Origin: an uncultured Bacteroidota bacterium
GTDB taxonomy: Bacteria > Bacteroidota > Bacteroidia > AKYH767-A > OLB10
Length of the DNA: 56,843 bases
NCBI GenBank assembly: GCA_903881665.1
Contig: CAIRUC010000058.1
Location: 1 to 56,843, forward strand
Reading direction: 5' to 3'
Both the position numbers and the translations under genes were made by a program. Within the stretch, counting starts at the first letter, position 1, and the number at the start of each line of letters is the position of its first letter. Positions 1 to 8,768 of this stretch are shown piece after piece. The notes under the pieces are model-generated. The model did no database searches, was not told the origin of the DNA, and saw nothing but the letters and a program-made list of their open reading frames with translations.

Positions 1-8
1 TACTTTTG
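1..8 (+). promoter_or_regulatory. -7 box of thiolase promoter
   Basis: TACTTTTG fits the Bacteroidota -7 consensus TAnnTTTG and lies 19 nt before the thiolase ATG. The -33 element would fall outside the window, so only half of the promoter can be seen. Confidence 0.5.
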
Positions 9-27
9 AACCACAAAATTCAATACT

Positions 28-1206
28 ATGAAAGAAGTATATATCGTTTCCGCAGCCCGCACTCCAATTGGAAGTTTTGGCGGATCATTATCATCGGTTC
101 CCGCTACTCAACTTGGTGCTACTGCCATAAAAGCTGCTGTTGAAAGAGCAGGAATTAGTCCAGATGCTGTGAATGAAGTGTACATGGGTAATGTTCTTCA
201 AGCTAACGTAGGACAAGCACCGGTAACGCAAGCATCTATTTTCGCAGGACTTCCAAATACGACTCCCGGAACTACAGTGAATAAAGTTTGTGCTTCAGGA
301 ATGAAAGCAATTATGTTAGGAGCTCAAAGCATTATGCTTGGTGAAAACGACGTAGTTGTTGCAGGCGGAATGGAAAACATGAGTGCTGTACCTTACTATT
401 TAGATAAAGCAAGAAACGGATACCGTTTAGGTCACGCTCAAATGATCGACGGATTAGTGAAAGACGGTTTATGGGATGTTTATAAAGACTACCATATGGG
501 AAATGCTGCTGAGCTTTGCGCTACAGAGTGCAAAATTAGCCGCGAAGATCAAGATGCATACGCTATCGAATCATACAAGAGAGCACAAGATGCAGGAGCA
601 AAAGGTTTATTTAAAGATGAAATCGCTCCCGTAACTATTCCTGTTAAAGGAAAAGACCCGATTGTTATTTCGGAAGACGAAGAATACAAAAAAGTAGATT
701 TCAATAAGCTTGCAGGACTTCGTCCCGTATTCGTAAAAGACGGAACTGTTACTGCTGCAAACGCAAGTACGCTTAACGACGGTGCTGCTGCAGTAGTATT
801 GATGAGCAAAGAAAAAGCAGAAGCATTAGGCATTAAGCCAATTGCTAAAATAAGATCATTTGCAGATGCTCAACAAGCACCTGAGTGGTTTACTACAGCT
901 CCTTCGAAAGCACTTCCACGTGCTGCAGAAAAAGCGGGATTAAAATTAAACGACATCGATTTTTTCGAAATCAACGAAGCATTTTCGGTAGTTGCATTAG
1001 CCAACAACCAAGAGATGAAACTCGATAGCAATAAAGTAAATGTTAACGGTGGTGCGGTCGCTATGGGACATCCATTAGGATGCTCGGGAGCACGTATTAT
1101 TGTTACCTTAATGAGTGTGCTGAAACAACGGGGAGGCAAAATCGGCGCTGCAGGCATCTGCAATGGCGGTGGCGGAGCATCTGCAATCATTATTGAAATG
1201 ATTTAA
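28..1206 (+). CDS. acetyl-CoA C-acetyltransferase (thiolase)
   Basis: A complete 392-residue thiolase that condenses or cleaves acyl-CoA and acetyl-CoA (acetoacetyl-CoA formation or beta-oxidation). The catalytic residues sit exactly where the biosynthetic thiolase family has them: nucleophile Cys88 in NKVCASGMKA, His348 in GHPLGCSGAR, and Cys378 in GICNGGGGAS. Length is standard for the family and the protein has no signal peptide, so it is cytoplasmic. The ATG follows a TAnnTTTG promoter box by 19 nt. The next gene (NlpC/P60) begins 10 nt after the stop and is probably co-transcribed, with no obvious functional link. Whether it acts in degradation or biosynthesis cannot be told from sequence. 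Confidence 0.95.
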   Translation: MKEVYIVSAARTPIGSFGGSLSSVPATQLGATAIKAAVERAGISPDAVNEVYMGNVLQANVGQAPVTQASIFAGLPNTTPGTTVNKVCASGMKAIMLGAQSIMLGENDVVVAGGMENMSAVPYYLDKARNGYRLGHAQMIDGLVKDGLWDVYKDYHMGNAAELCATECKISREDQDAYAIESYKRAQDAGAKGLFKDEIAPVTIPVKGKDPIVISEDEEYKKVDFNKLAGLRPVFVKDGTVTAANASTLNDGAAAVVLMSKEKAEALGIKPIAKIRSFADAQQAPEWFTTAPSKALPRAAEKAGLKLNDIDFFEINEAFSVVALANNQEMKLDSNKVNVNGGAVAMGHPLGCSGARIIVTLMSVLKQRGGKIGAAGICNGGGGASAIIIEMI

Positions 1207-1216
1207 AAATAACACT

Positions 1217-1990
1217 GTGGCATACGGCATTTGTAATTTAAGTATTGTTCCTGTAAGGATAGAGCCTGCTCACCGTAGTGAGCAGGTTACTCAACTTTTG
1301 TTTGGCGAGAGTTTTCAAATAATCGATCAGCAACAAGAATGGATCAAGATTAAAGTATCGTACGACGATTACGAAGGCTGGATACACCGTTCGCAACAAC
1401 TTAGTATTGGATTACCCGAGTACAACGAACTGCAACGTAGCAATTCATTTTTGTCGTACGACCTTGTGCAAATATTGATGAATCATCAATCTATTTACTC
1501 ATTGGTTTTAGGAAGTACATTGCCTTGGTTTCGCTCGGGATCGTGCCGTTTGGGAGGAGTAGATTATACCTTCGAAGGAAACGCCAAGCAACCAGAAACA
1601 AATATTGGCACCAAAGTATTAGTTGAGAATGCCTTTATGTACCTGAATGCACCTTACTTATGGGGAGGAAGATCGCCATTCGGCATCGATTGTTCAGGAT
1701 TCACGCAGATGGTTTATAAGCTAAGTGGTATTCCTCTGAAACGCGATGCATGGATGCAAGCCGAACAAGGGCATACCATTCACCTACTCGACGAAACACA
1801 GCCCGGCGACCTCGCATTTTTCGACAATGAAGAAGGGAAAATTATTCACGTAGGAATACTCACCGCGAAGAATAGAATTATTCACGCTTCTGGAAAAGTA
1901 AGAATAGACAATATTGATCATCAAGGGATTTTCAATGTCGAAATTAAACGATATTCACACAACCTAAGACTCATAAAAAGGATTATCTAA
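1217..1990 (+). CDS. SH3b / NlpC-P60 cell-wall peptidase
   Basis: A 257-residue protein with an N-terminal bacterial SH3 region (about residues 8-60) and a C-terminal NlpC/P60 cysteine peptidase. The catalytic Cys159 is in GIDCSGF and His211 in IIHVGIL; His223 is a plausible third residue. Family members such as YkfC-type gamma-D-glutamyl-diamino acid endopeptidases cleave peptidoglycan peptides. No signal peptide is seen, which points to recycling of muropeptides in the cytoplasm rather than wall hydrolysis outside (inference). The start is GTG, 10 nt after the thiolase stop. Its stop codon touches the stop codon of the convergent Nudix gene with no bases between. Confidence 0.9.
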   Translation: MAYGICNLSIVPVRIEPAHRSEQVTQLLFGESFQIIDQQQEWIKIKVSYDDYEGWIHRSQQLSIGLPEYNELQRSNSFLSYDLVQILMNHQSIYSLVLGSTLPWFRSGSCRLGGVDYTFEGNAKQPETNIGTKVLVENAFMYLNAPYLWGGRSPFGIDCSGFTQMVYKLSGIPLKRDAWMQAEQGHTIHLLDETQPGDLAFFDNEEGKIIHVGILTAKNRIIHASGKVRIDNIDHQGIFNVEIKRYSHNLRLIKRII

Positions 1991-2629
1991 TTATCCTAAA
2001 TAATGATCGGGAGCATCCAACAGCTGCTCATTCAATAAATCGGCAATAGAAGCATACGTATTCATCAACGCTTCCTTCACCATTCCTTTTGTCATCCATC
2101 GAGCATCAGTAATACCCTCTTCTATTTGGGGCACCGGACGATTCGTATCATTCGACACCATCAAAAACCAATACGTTTTTTTTAACACTTTAATATCTTT
2201 ATAAGGATACGTGTGAAAAGTAGTTGAAACCTGCTTAATCAAGTTAAGCATTCCCACGCCACACTCCTCAAACACCTCACGAATAGCAGCGGTATCGGGA
2301 TCTTCCCCCTGCTCAATTTTCCCTTTCGGGAGATCCCACTTTCCGTTTCTAAAAATCATAAGCAATGACAACTCCTCATTCACAACAATACCACCAGCAG
2401 CTTCCATAATTTGATATCCGGAAGTAAACGTTTTCCATGTTCGATCGATATCACTAGACTGCAAATACAATTCAGGAAGTAAAGCATTGGTCTCGAAAGT
2501 AGAGATCAACTGTTTTAGATCATCAACCGACTCATCTCCACGCAGTCGAAATACCATTTCGGCACCACTAATAGAGTCTTTAGAAGGTAAGAATTTAAGT
2601 AACCGATCGTTGATATAGACTTTATACAT
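1991..2629 (-). CDS. Nudix hydrolase
   Basis: 212 residues. A full Nudix box GX5EX7REVXEEXG runs from Gly103 to Val125 with REVFEECG at 117-124, so a divalent-metal-dependent pyrophosphohydrolase fold is intact. The ~75 residues before the Nudix domain are an extension that I do not recognise. Substrate (nucleotide, sugar nucleotide or other diphosphate) cannot be inferred. The gene is convergent and directly abutting with the NlpC/P60 gene, and divergent from pyrE, with which it shares a 67-bp promoter region. Confidence 0.88.
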   Translation of the reverse strand: MYKVYINDRLLKFLPSKDSISGAEMVFRLRGDESVDDLKQLISTFETNALLPELYLQSSDIDRTWKTFTSGYQIMEAAGGIVVNEELSLLMIFRNGKWDLPKGKIEQGEDPDTAAIREVFEECGVGMLNLIKQVSTTFHTYPYKDIKVLKKTYWFLMVSNDTNRPVPQIEEGITDARWMTKGMVKEALMNTYASIADLLNEQLLDAPDHYLG

Positions 2630-2659
2630 GTTTTTTTTCAGATATATGTCATCCTTTTT

Positions 2660-2690
2660 TTGTTACATTTCCCTAAAACGTGTAGGTTTG
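2660..2690 (+). promoter_or_regulatory. pyrE promoter (-33 TTG / -7 TAGGTTTG)
   Basis: TTG at 2660-2662 and TAGGTTTG at 2683-2690, separated by 20 nt, match the Bacteroidota promoter layout. The pyrE ATG is at 2697, so the transcript leader would be only a few nucleotides. Confidence 0.55.
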
Positions 2691-2696
2691 TAAACT

Positions 2697-3332
2697 ATGC
2701 AAGATGATACAGCGTCAAAAGTAGCCGAATTCTTGCTGCAAATCAAAGCCATAAAATTGCAGCCAGAACAGCCCTTCATTTGGGCCAGCGGTTGGAATTC
2801 CCCCATTTACTGCGATAATCGAATTTCCTTATCGTATCCAAGGGTAAGAACCTTCATCCGACAGGAATTGGTAAAGCTAATTGAAGACAAATTTGGTCGC
2901 CCAGATTTAATTGCTGGGGTGGCAACTGCTGCCATCGCACAAGGTGCATTGGTATCTGAAGCAATGGGACTACCCTTCGTATATGTACGATCATCGGCCA
3001 AAGACCATGGTAGACAAAACACCATTGAAGGTGAAGTTCAACCCAATTTATCGGCAGTAGTGATTGAAGATTTAGTTTCAACAGGAGGGAGCAGTTTAAA
3101 GGCAGTAGAAGAACTACGAAAGAACGGCGTAATTGTAAAAGGCTTAGTGTCAATATTCTCATACGGATTTGAAACAGCCGCAGACGCTTTCAGAAAAGCA
3201 GGTTGCCCGTATTATTCGTTAAGTAACTACGACGTACTGATTAAACATGCAGTAGCCACAGGATACGTTAAAAAGCAAGATTTACCGATTTTACAGGAAT
3301 GGAGAAAACACCCCGACACCTGGAAAAAATAA
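2697..3332 (+). CDS. pyrE: orotate phosphoribosyltransferase
   Basis: 211 residues of a type I phosphoribosyltransferase. The PRPP-binding motif is at residues 121-133 (VVIEDLVSTGGSS), with acidic pair Glu-Asp before STGGS, as in PyrE. It converts orotate and PRPP to orotidine 5'-monophosphate in de novo pyrimidine synthesis. The ATG sits only 6 nt after a -7 promoter box, so the mRNA is nearly leaderless. It is followed by the SRPBCC gene after 9 nt, a pairing that suggests an operon. No other pyrimidine biosynthesis genes are nearby; the salvage gene upp lies 28 kb away. Confidence 0.95.
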   Translation: MQDDTASKVAEFLLQIKAIKLQPEQPFIWASGWNSPIYCDNRISLSYPRVRTFIRQELVKLIEDKFGRPDLIAGVATAAIAQGALVSEAMGLPFVYVRSSAKDHGRQNTIEGEVQPNLSAVVIEDLVSTGGSSLKAVEELRKNGVIVKGLVSIFSYGFETAADAFRKAGCPYYSLSNYDVLIKHAVATGYVKKQDLPILQEWRKHPDTWKK

Positions 3333-3341
3333 AGTTCTAAT

Positions 3342-3743
3342 ATGACCCGCATAGAAAGTGACGTTGTTACATTGGCCCAATCGGCCACAGAAGTATTCGC
3401 ATTTTTATGTGATTTCAAAAATATTGGGACATTAATGCCTGAGCAGGTAGAAAACTTCGTTACTGACGGACCTACGTGTAATTTCGACATAAAAGGGATG
3501 GCATCAATGGGATTATCATTTGGAGAAAAAACACCCAACAATAAGATAGTGATGTTAAAAAACGGAAAGGCGCCGTTCGATTTTAGTTTAATATGTGAAA
3601 TGACGGCGATAAACGAAAGCAGTACTAAATTGCAATTATTTTTTGATGCCGACTTAAACCCATTATTCAAGATGATGGCAGAGAAGCCATTAACAAATTT
3701 TTTAAATCTGCTAGCACATCGATACGAGCAGTTATCTGCTTGA
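3342..3743 (+). CDS. SRPBCC-family (START-like) protein
   Basis: 133 residues with the START/Bet v1-like pattern: an N-terminal strand, a short helix with FLCDFKNIGTLMP, a string of beta strands, and a long C-terminal helix ending in LNLLAHRYEQL. Such proteins bind small hydrophobic ligands in a cavity; the ligand is unknown here. It follows pyrE by 9 nt, so is likely co-transcribed, and its last 12 bases overlap the 3' end of the convergent birA gene. Confidence 0.75.
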   Translation: MTRIESDVVTLAQSATEVFAFLCDFKNIGTLMPEQVENFVTDGPTCNFDIKGMASMGLSFGEKTPNNKIVMLKNGKAPFDFSLICEMTAINESSTKLQLFFDADLNPLFKMMAEKPLTNFLNLLAHRYEQLSA

Positions 3744-4481
3744 TTTCACATTAGCGCAGAAGCGCACAAGAGGATGATGAGCGACAATAGGGAAACCGTT
3801 ATGTAATAAAACGGCGGATCCATCATTACGCACTTCGATTAATTCGGCTGTAAAAATAGCACCCTCACGCATAAACGTATGCTGAACATTTAATCCGTAT
3901 AAAATGCGATGGTAAGCAGCATTAATCCGCTCCTCCTCCTTCATTAGAAACTGTTGATATTCATTATTCACAAAACGAAAAAGCGACTTAACCTCCTCGG
4001 CAGGATTAAAATCCCCTCCCAACTCCAACCTTAAAGAAGTGGCTGGTGTATTAAAAGAGTGATCAAAAGAAATTTGATTTAAATTAATACCAACACCACA
4101 AATGATGGCCGAAATGCGATCTCCGCGCAAGCTATTCTCGATAAGTAGTCCCGCAATTTTTTTACCCTCCACCAAAATATCATTGGGCCATTTTATATGT
4201 ACCACTTTCCCCAATCGATTAGAAATAAACGAAGCAACGGCAACAGCTACAGCTTTGTTAAAAAGGAACTGATTAGAAACAGGTAAATCGGCAGGTTTAA
4301 AAATAATAGAACAATATAAACCTTGATTTGCACAACTTTCCCAAACATTACCCCTCTGCCCTTTACCAGCAGTTTGTTCGATCGCCAGAATCACGGTTAA
4401 ATCGAGCGCCGAATCGTTTGCCAGCAACTGCTGAGCGAAACTATTTGTAGAATCTACTGAATTGAGTGTAATAAGGTTCAT
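3732..4481 (-). CDS. birA: biotin--[acetyl-CoA-carboxylase] ligase
   Basis: 249 residues, a monofunctional BirA that attaches biotin to the biotin carboxyl carrier protein. The ATP/biotin loop appears as AGKGQRGNVW (residues 38-47), the degenerate GRGRRG motif, and KWPNDILV lies at 97-104, followed by the catalytic-loop lysines at 107-108. There is no N-terminal helix-turn-helix, so unlike the E. coli protein it should not repress transcription. A small C-terminal SH3-like cap is present. The gene is divergent from rsfS; their -7 boxes lie within about 20 bp of each other. Confidence 0.93.
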   Translation of the reverse strand: MNLITLNSVDSTNSFAQQLLANDSALDLTVILAIEQTAGKGQRGNVWESCANQGLYCSIIFKPADLPVSNQFLFNKAVAVAVASFISNRLGKVVHIKWPNDILVEGKKIAGLLIENSLRGDRISAIICGVGINLNQISFDHSFNTPATSLRLELGGDFNPAEEVKSLFRFVNNEYQQFLMKEEERINAAYHRILYGLNVQHTFMREGAIFTAELIEVRNDGSAVLLHNGFPIVAHHPLVRFCANVKSSR

Positions 4482-4501
4482 CGGAAGCCGTTAAAAATCT
4501 A

Positions 4502-4509
4502 TACTTTTG
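4502..4509 (+). promoter_or_regulatory. -7 box of rsfS promoter
   Basis: TACTTTTG, 24 nt before the rsfS ATG. No clear TTG is seen at the -33 position (GGTTCA instead), so the promoter may be weak or regulated. Confidence 0.5.
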
Positions 4510-4515
4510 CAGCAA

Positions 4516-4523
4516 CAAATTTA
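4516..4523 (-). promoter_or_regulatory. possible -7 box of birA promoter
   Basis: TAAATTTG read on the minus strand, 34 nt before the birA ATG. It is only 6 bp away from the oppositely oriented rsfS -7 box. Confidence 0.35.
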
Positions 4524-4533
4524 AGAATACTGA

Positions 4534-4923
4534 ATGGCAAAAACAGCCCGTGCAGCAAAAACAGTTAAAACACCTGTTAAAGACCTACTTACCGACGCAA
4601 TTATTAAAGGACTTCAAGAAAAGAAAGCTAGAAATATTGTGATTTTAGATTTAGAAGCGCTTGGAACGGCAGTTGCCGATAAATTTATTGTTTGCCATGG
4701 TGACTCATCAACCCAAGTTGAAGGGTTAACCCGATCAGTAGAAGATACAGTAGAAAAAGAAACTGGAGAAAATCCTTATCATATTGAAGGAAAACAAAAC
4801 GCCCAATGGATATTAATCGACTATATTAGCGTCGTAGTTCATGTCTTTCAAAAAGAACAAAGAGAATATTACGGGATTGAGCGACTGTGGGCTGATGCAC
4901 AGATTAAAGAAATCAACGATTAA
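4534..4923 (+). CDS. rsfS: ribosome silencing factor
   Basis: 129 residues of the RsfS/Iojap family, with the typical core (DLEALGTAVADKFIVCHG, then IDYISVVVHVF and a C-terminal YYGIERLWADA). It binds uL14 (RplN) on the large subunit and blocks subunit joining when nutrients are low. The uL14 partner is encoded in this window at 46.4-46.8 kb. ftsH follows after 79 bp. The lysine/alanine-rich first 15 residues are a lineage-specific extension. Confidence 0.93.
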   Translation: MAKTARAAKTVKTPVKDLLTDAIIKGLQEKKARNIVILDLEALGTAVADKFIVCHGDSSTQVEGLTRSVEDTVEKETGENPYHIEGKQNAQWILIDYISVVVHVFQKEQREYYGIERLWADAQIKEIND

Positions 4924-5002
4924 TACAATATTTGATTCTTTATTAAAATACAAGTCCATTCAATTCGTTTACAACACAGCTTACTAAGAGTAAGAATATA
5001 TT

Positions 5003-7030
5003 ATGTCAGAACAACAACAAGAGGAAAAGAAGAAGCCTTCCTTTAACAATCTCCCAAAAGACCCAAAAGCACCGAAGTTTAATTTTAACTTTTACTGGGT
5101 TTACGCATTGGTGATACTAGTGATTATTGGTATTAGCATGTTTGATTTTGGAGGACATCCGAGAGAAATTTCGAGAAATAAATTTTACGGATGGGTAAAA
5201 TCAGGTTACGTAGAAAAAGTAACAATTGTTAACAAAGATCTCATTAACGTTTACATTAAAAAAGATTCTTTAGCTAAAGTTGATTTCAAGAATGTAGCCA
5301 ACAAATCTTTTGGCAACGGAGTAAATGAAGGTCCGCATTATTCATTTGCCATTGGCGATGCGGGTGCTTTCGAAAACGAGCTCAATGCGCTTCAAAAAGA
5401 CATTCCAGAAGAAAATCGTGTAAATCTTTATTACGACAACAATTCACATAGCTATTGGGATTGGATTTTAGGATGGATTTTCCCTCTTATTTTGATCATC
5501 TTCCTTTACATGTTCATCATTCGTAGAATGGGTTCTGGAGGTGGCGGTAGCCAGATATTCAACATTGGAAAATCAAAAGCAACGCTCTTCGACAAAGATC
5601 TTCATGTAAAAGTGACATTTAACGATGTTGCAGGATTAGAAGAAGCGAAAGTTGAAGTAATGGAAATTGTAGACTTCCTTAAAAATCCTAAAAAATACAC
5701 TCAGTTGGGGGGTAAAATTCCGAGAGGAGCATTATTAGTAGGCCCTCCAGGAACAGGAAAAACGCTCCTTGCGAAGGCTGTTGCTGGTGAAGCTCAAGTA
5801 CCATTTTTCTCACTATCAGGATCCGACTTTGTAGAGATGTTTGTAGGTGTTGGAGCTTCGCGTGTACGAGATTTATTCCGCCAAGCGAAAGAAAAAGCAC
5901 CAAGTATTATCTTTATTGATGAGATTGATGCGATTGGACGTGCGCGTGGTAAACAACCATCATTTAGTGCCAACGACGAAAGAGAATCAACTTTAAATCA
6001 GTTGTTAACTGAAATGGATGGGTTCGGTAGCAATTCAGGAGTAATAATTCTTGCCGCTACCAACCGAGCCGATATTCTCGATCGTGCTTTATTACGTCCG
6101 GGTCGCTTTGATCGTCAGATATATGTTGAATTACCGGACCTTAACGGAAGAAAAGAGATCTTCAAAGTTCACTCAACTCCATTGAAGTTAGATGTAGGTT
6201 TAGACCTCGATTTTCTTGCGAAGCAAACACCGGGATTCTCGGGAGCTGACATTGCAAACCTTTGTAATGAGGCGGCATTAATTGCGGCAAGAAGAAATAA
6301 AACATCGATTAGTCATCAAGACTTCCTCGACGCTGTAGATCGTATTGTTGGAGGATTAGAAAAGAAAAATAAAATAATTTCATACGAAGAAAAACGAGTT
6401 ATTGCTTACCACGAATCGGGACATGCGGCCGTAAGTTGGTTACTTGAGCATACTGCACCATTAGTAAAAGTAACGATAGTACCTCGTGGAAATTCATTAG
6501 GCGCAGCATGGTATCTACCAGAAGAGCGACAACTCACTACCACAGAGCAAATCACCGATGAGATTTGTGCAGCATTAGGAGGAAGAGCAGCAGAATTTGT
6601 AATCTTTGGGAAAATCTCAACAGGGGCACTTAGCGATCTTGAAAAAATTACTAAGCAAGCATATGCTTCTGTATCCATTTTTGGACTGAATGATAAATTA
6701 GGAAACATAAGCTACTACGATTCATCAGGAAACTCAGACTATACTTTCTCGAAACCATACAGTGAAAAAACAGCTGAACTAATCGACAGTGAAGTGAAGA
6801 AAATGATTGACGAAGCATATCAGCGTACGATTGAATTATTGCAAAATAATCGCTCTGCATTAGATCAATTAGCCGCTACTTTACTGGAGAAAGAAGTCAT
6901 ATTTAAAGAAGACTTAGAACGTATTTTCGGAAAAAGAAAATGGGATAAGGAAGAAATACCTGAAACCAAAACTACGGAAGTAATTACTGAGACCGAAATC
7001 ATAACAACATCACCGTCTACTTTAGCATAA
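5003..7030 (+). CDS. ftsH: ATP-dependent zinc metalloprotease FtsH
   Basis: 675 residues, membrane-anchored AAA+ protease. Two membrane segments (about residues 30-48 and 150-170) flank a periplasmic loop. The AAA domain carries Walker A GPPGTGKT near residue 247, Walker [10 protein letters not shown] and an SRH region ([18 protein letters not shown]); the zinc peptidase site HESGH is at 470-474. It degrades membrane and short-lived cytosolic proteins. The C-terminus is a Thr/Glu-rich tail. The LUD-domain gene starts 4 nt after the stop, so an ftsH-LUD-DUF2007-cdsA operon is likely; this ties proteolysis to lipid synthesis. Confidence 0.97.
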   Translation: MSEQQQEEKKKPSFNNLPKDPKAPKFNFNFYWVYALVILVIIGISMFDFGGHPREISRNKFYGWVKSGYVEKVTIVNKDLINVYIKKDSLAKVDFKNVANKSFGNGVNEGPHYSFAIGDAGAFENELNALQKDIPEENRVNLYYDNNSHSYWDWILGWIFPLILIIFLYMFIIRRMGSGGGGSQIFNIGKSKATLFDKDLHVKVTFNDVAGLEEAKVEVMEIVDFLKNPKKYTQLGGKIPRGALLVGPPGTGKTLLAKAVAGEAQVPFFSLSGSDFVEMFVGVGASRVRDLFRQAKEKAPSIIFIDEIDAIGRARGKQPSFSANDERESTLNQLLTEMDGFGSNSGVIILAATNRADILDRALLRPGRFDRQIYVELPDLNGRKEIFKVHSTPLKLDVGLDLDFLAKQTPGFSGADIANLCNEAALIAARRNKTSISHQDFLDAVDRIVGGLEKKNKIISYEEKRVIAYHESGHAAVSWLLEHTAPLVKVTIVPRGNSLGAAWYLPEERQLTTTEQITDEICAALGGRAAEFVIFGKISTGALSDLEKITKQAYASVSIFGLNDKLGNISYYDSSGNSDYTFSKPYSEKTAELIDSEVKKMIDEAYQRTIELLQNNRSALDQLAATLLEKEVIFKEDLERIFGKRKWDKEEIPETKTTEVITETEIITTSPSTLA

Positions 7031-7033
7031 GCA

Positions 7034-7678
7034 ATGGATGAGAGTACCACACGTGAAAAGGTATTGAAAAAAATAAGGGCGGCACTCTTAACGAAAAACC
7101 CTAACCCATACCCTAAACTCGACTTTGATACTCCGGTTTTTGTGCAAACCGATGAAGACCCTGTATTAGTATTTGCAGACAAATTAACTGAAGCGGGAGG
7201 TAAATTCTTTTTAGTAGAATCAGAGCTAGAGTTTGCCGAAGGAGTTGTTGACTTAGGAATGCAATACAACTGGAAAAACATAGTTTGCGTTGAAGATGGA
7301 TTGTCAAATCTTCTCACCGAATGTGAGCTACCGCATCATGTATCAATTGACCAAATCGACAAAATGGATGTTGCTATTTCGAGTTGCGAATGCGCTATTT
7401 CGAGAACAGGAAGTGTGCTCATTACTTCGAAAGAACAAACCAGGTCGGTACCGGCTTACACTCCAATTCATATTGTATTATCGAAAGCTAGTCAGCTAGC
7501 CCTCGACTTAAAAGATGCCATGAATTGGCTGCGTCATAAATACCCAAAACTACCTTCATCGATAACGGTAGTAACAGGTCCTGGACGCACTGCCGACATC
7601 GAAGGCGAATTAGTTATCGGTGCACATGGCCCTACTCAATTATATGTTTTTATGATTGACGACCGCGCAACTGTATAA
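7034..7678 (+). CDS. LUD domain protein (LutC/YkgG-like)
   Basis: 214 residues. The sequence ends with the LUD-domain pattern VVTGPGRTADIEGELVIGAHGPTQLYVF-like elements (about residues 180-207), typical of LutC/YkgG proteins, which work with LutA/LutB iron-sulfur proteins in lactate oxidation. No lutA or lutB is nearby, so a role in lactate use is not supported by context; solitary LUD proteins next to ftsH may do something else. It starts 4 nt after ftsH and ends 6 nt before the DUF2007 gene, so is almost certainly in the same transcript. Confidence 0.82.
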   Translation: MDESTTREKVLKKIRAALLTKNPNPYPKLDFDTPVFVQTDEDPVLVFADKLTEAGGKFFLVESELEFAEGVVDLGMQYNWKNIVCVEDGLSNLLTECELPHHVSIDQIDKMDVAISSCECAISRTGSVLITSKEQTRSVPAYTPIHIVLSKASQLALDLKDAMNWLRHKYPKLPSSITVVTGPGRTADIEGELVIGAHGPTQLYVFMIDDRATV

Positions 7679-7684
7679 ACCATC

Positions 7685-7891
7685 ATGGAGCCAAACTGGA
7701 TAAAAATTTATACCACAAACAAATCGCATGAAATAGAATTTGCTAAATCTATTTTAGCAGACGAGAACATCGATGCCTTTGTAATCGACAAAAAAGATTC
7801 GTCTTATATCTTTGGAGACGCCGAATTATATGTAACCGAAGAAAATGCAAGCAAAGCGCAATTAATATTAACTGAAAACGAATTATTGTGA
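7685..7891 (+). CDS. DUF2007-like small protein
   Basis: 68 residues with the DUF2007 pattern: a short ferredoxin-like fold beginning WIKIYTTNKSHEIEFAKSIL and continuing with a GDAELYVTEENASKA segment. Family members are called putative signal-transducing proteins, but no biochemical role is established. It shares 4 bases (GTGA) with the cdsA start, indicating translational coupling. Confidence 0.75.
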   Translation: MEPNWIKIYTTNKSHEIEFAKSILADENIDAFVIDKKDSSYIFGDAELYVTEENASKAQLILTENELL

Positions 7892-8697
7892 GTAATTTTT
7901 GGCAAAGAACCATTACAGGAATACTGTTTATCACAGTGCTGATTGGGTCGATACTTATCGGTCAAATCTCATTTCAGGTAATGTTTCTGATAATAGCGCT
8001 GCTAGGTCTCGATGAATTTTACAAACTCATTAAAACCGAACATCGTGAACCCAATGTGCATTTAGGATTATTCATAGGAGCCGTTACTTATATTTTGGTT
8101 TCAGGAGTAAGTTTCGATAATATTCCCCCATCCTATTTATCGATGATCTATCCACTTTTCGGAATTATTTTTTTCGCAGAACTCTATCGCAAAAAACAAG
8201 ATCCATTCGGAAATATTGCAACCACCATTTTAGGAATTATTTACGCTATTGTTCCATTTGCGCTGCTAAACAAAGTAGCAGCACTTCATATCTACTATAA
8301 CAGCAATATAATAATTGGCTATTTTGTATTACAATGGAGCAGCGATACTTTCGCCTATTTAGTAGGAATAACGATAGGTAAACGGAGATTATTCGCACGT
8401 ATTTCTCCCAAAAAATCGTGGGAAGGATTTATTGGGTCATTGCTTTTAACCACTGCTGCCTCACAAATACTAGCCCACTATTACACTGAATTCAGCGCTA
8501 TCGATTGGGCTATTATTTCACTTATTATTGTAATAACAGGAACTTTTGGCGATCTAGTAGAGAGCCTAATGAAAAGAAGTTTAAACATCAAAGACTCGGG
8601 AAATATTTTACCAGGACATGGAGGGATTTTGGATCGATTCGACGGCTTGCTCCTTTCAACACCATTCATTTGGGCCTATCTCGAGATCTTTTATTAA
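7888..8697 (+). CDS. cdsA: phosphatidate cytidylyltransferase
   Basis: 269 residues, a polytopic membrane enzyme (about 7-8 hydrophobic segments) that makes CDP-diacylglycerol from phosphatidate and CTP. The C-terminal CdsA signature is complete: SLMKR, KDSGNILPGHGGILDRFD (residues ~231-254), holding the conserved Lys-Asp, His-Gly-Gly and Asp-Arg-x-Asp. It begins with GTG inside the stop of the DUF2007 gene (GTGA overlap). It follows ftsH in the same transcript unit. In many related genomes a phosphatidylserine decarboxylase follows; here a patatin-like gene does. Confidence 0.94.
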   Translation: MSNFWQRTITGILFITVLIGSILIGQISFQVMFLIIALLGLDEFYKLIKTEHREPNVHLGLFIGAVTYILVSGVSFDNIPPSYLSMIYPLFGIIFFAELYRKKQDPFGNIATTILGIIYAIVPFALLNKVAALHIYYNSNIIIGYFVLQWSSDTFAYLVGITIGKRRLFARISPKKSWEGFIGSLLLTTAASQILAHYYTEFSAIDWAIISLIIVITGTFGDLVESLMKRSLNIKDSGNILPGHGGILDRFDGLLLSTPFIWAYLEIFY

Positions 8698-8768
8698 GAA
8701 AACTACGACGAAAGCTTAACCTTTATGCGTTTCTAACGTAAAATAATATAGCTTAGCGCTCGTCATTA

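Noticed and set aside
870..1190. 106-codon antisense frame within the thiolase
   Set aside because: Shadow of the thiolase coding strand.
8505..8741. 78-codon frame at the end of cdsA
   Set aside because: Out-of-frame overlap with the cdsA signature region; no family features.
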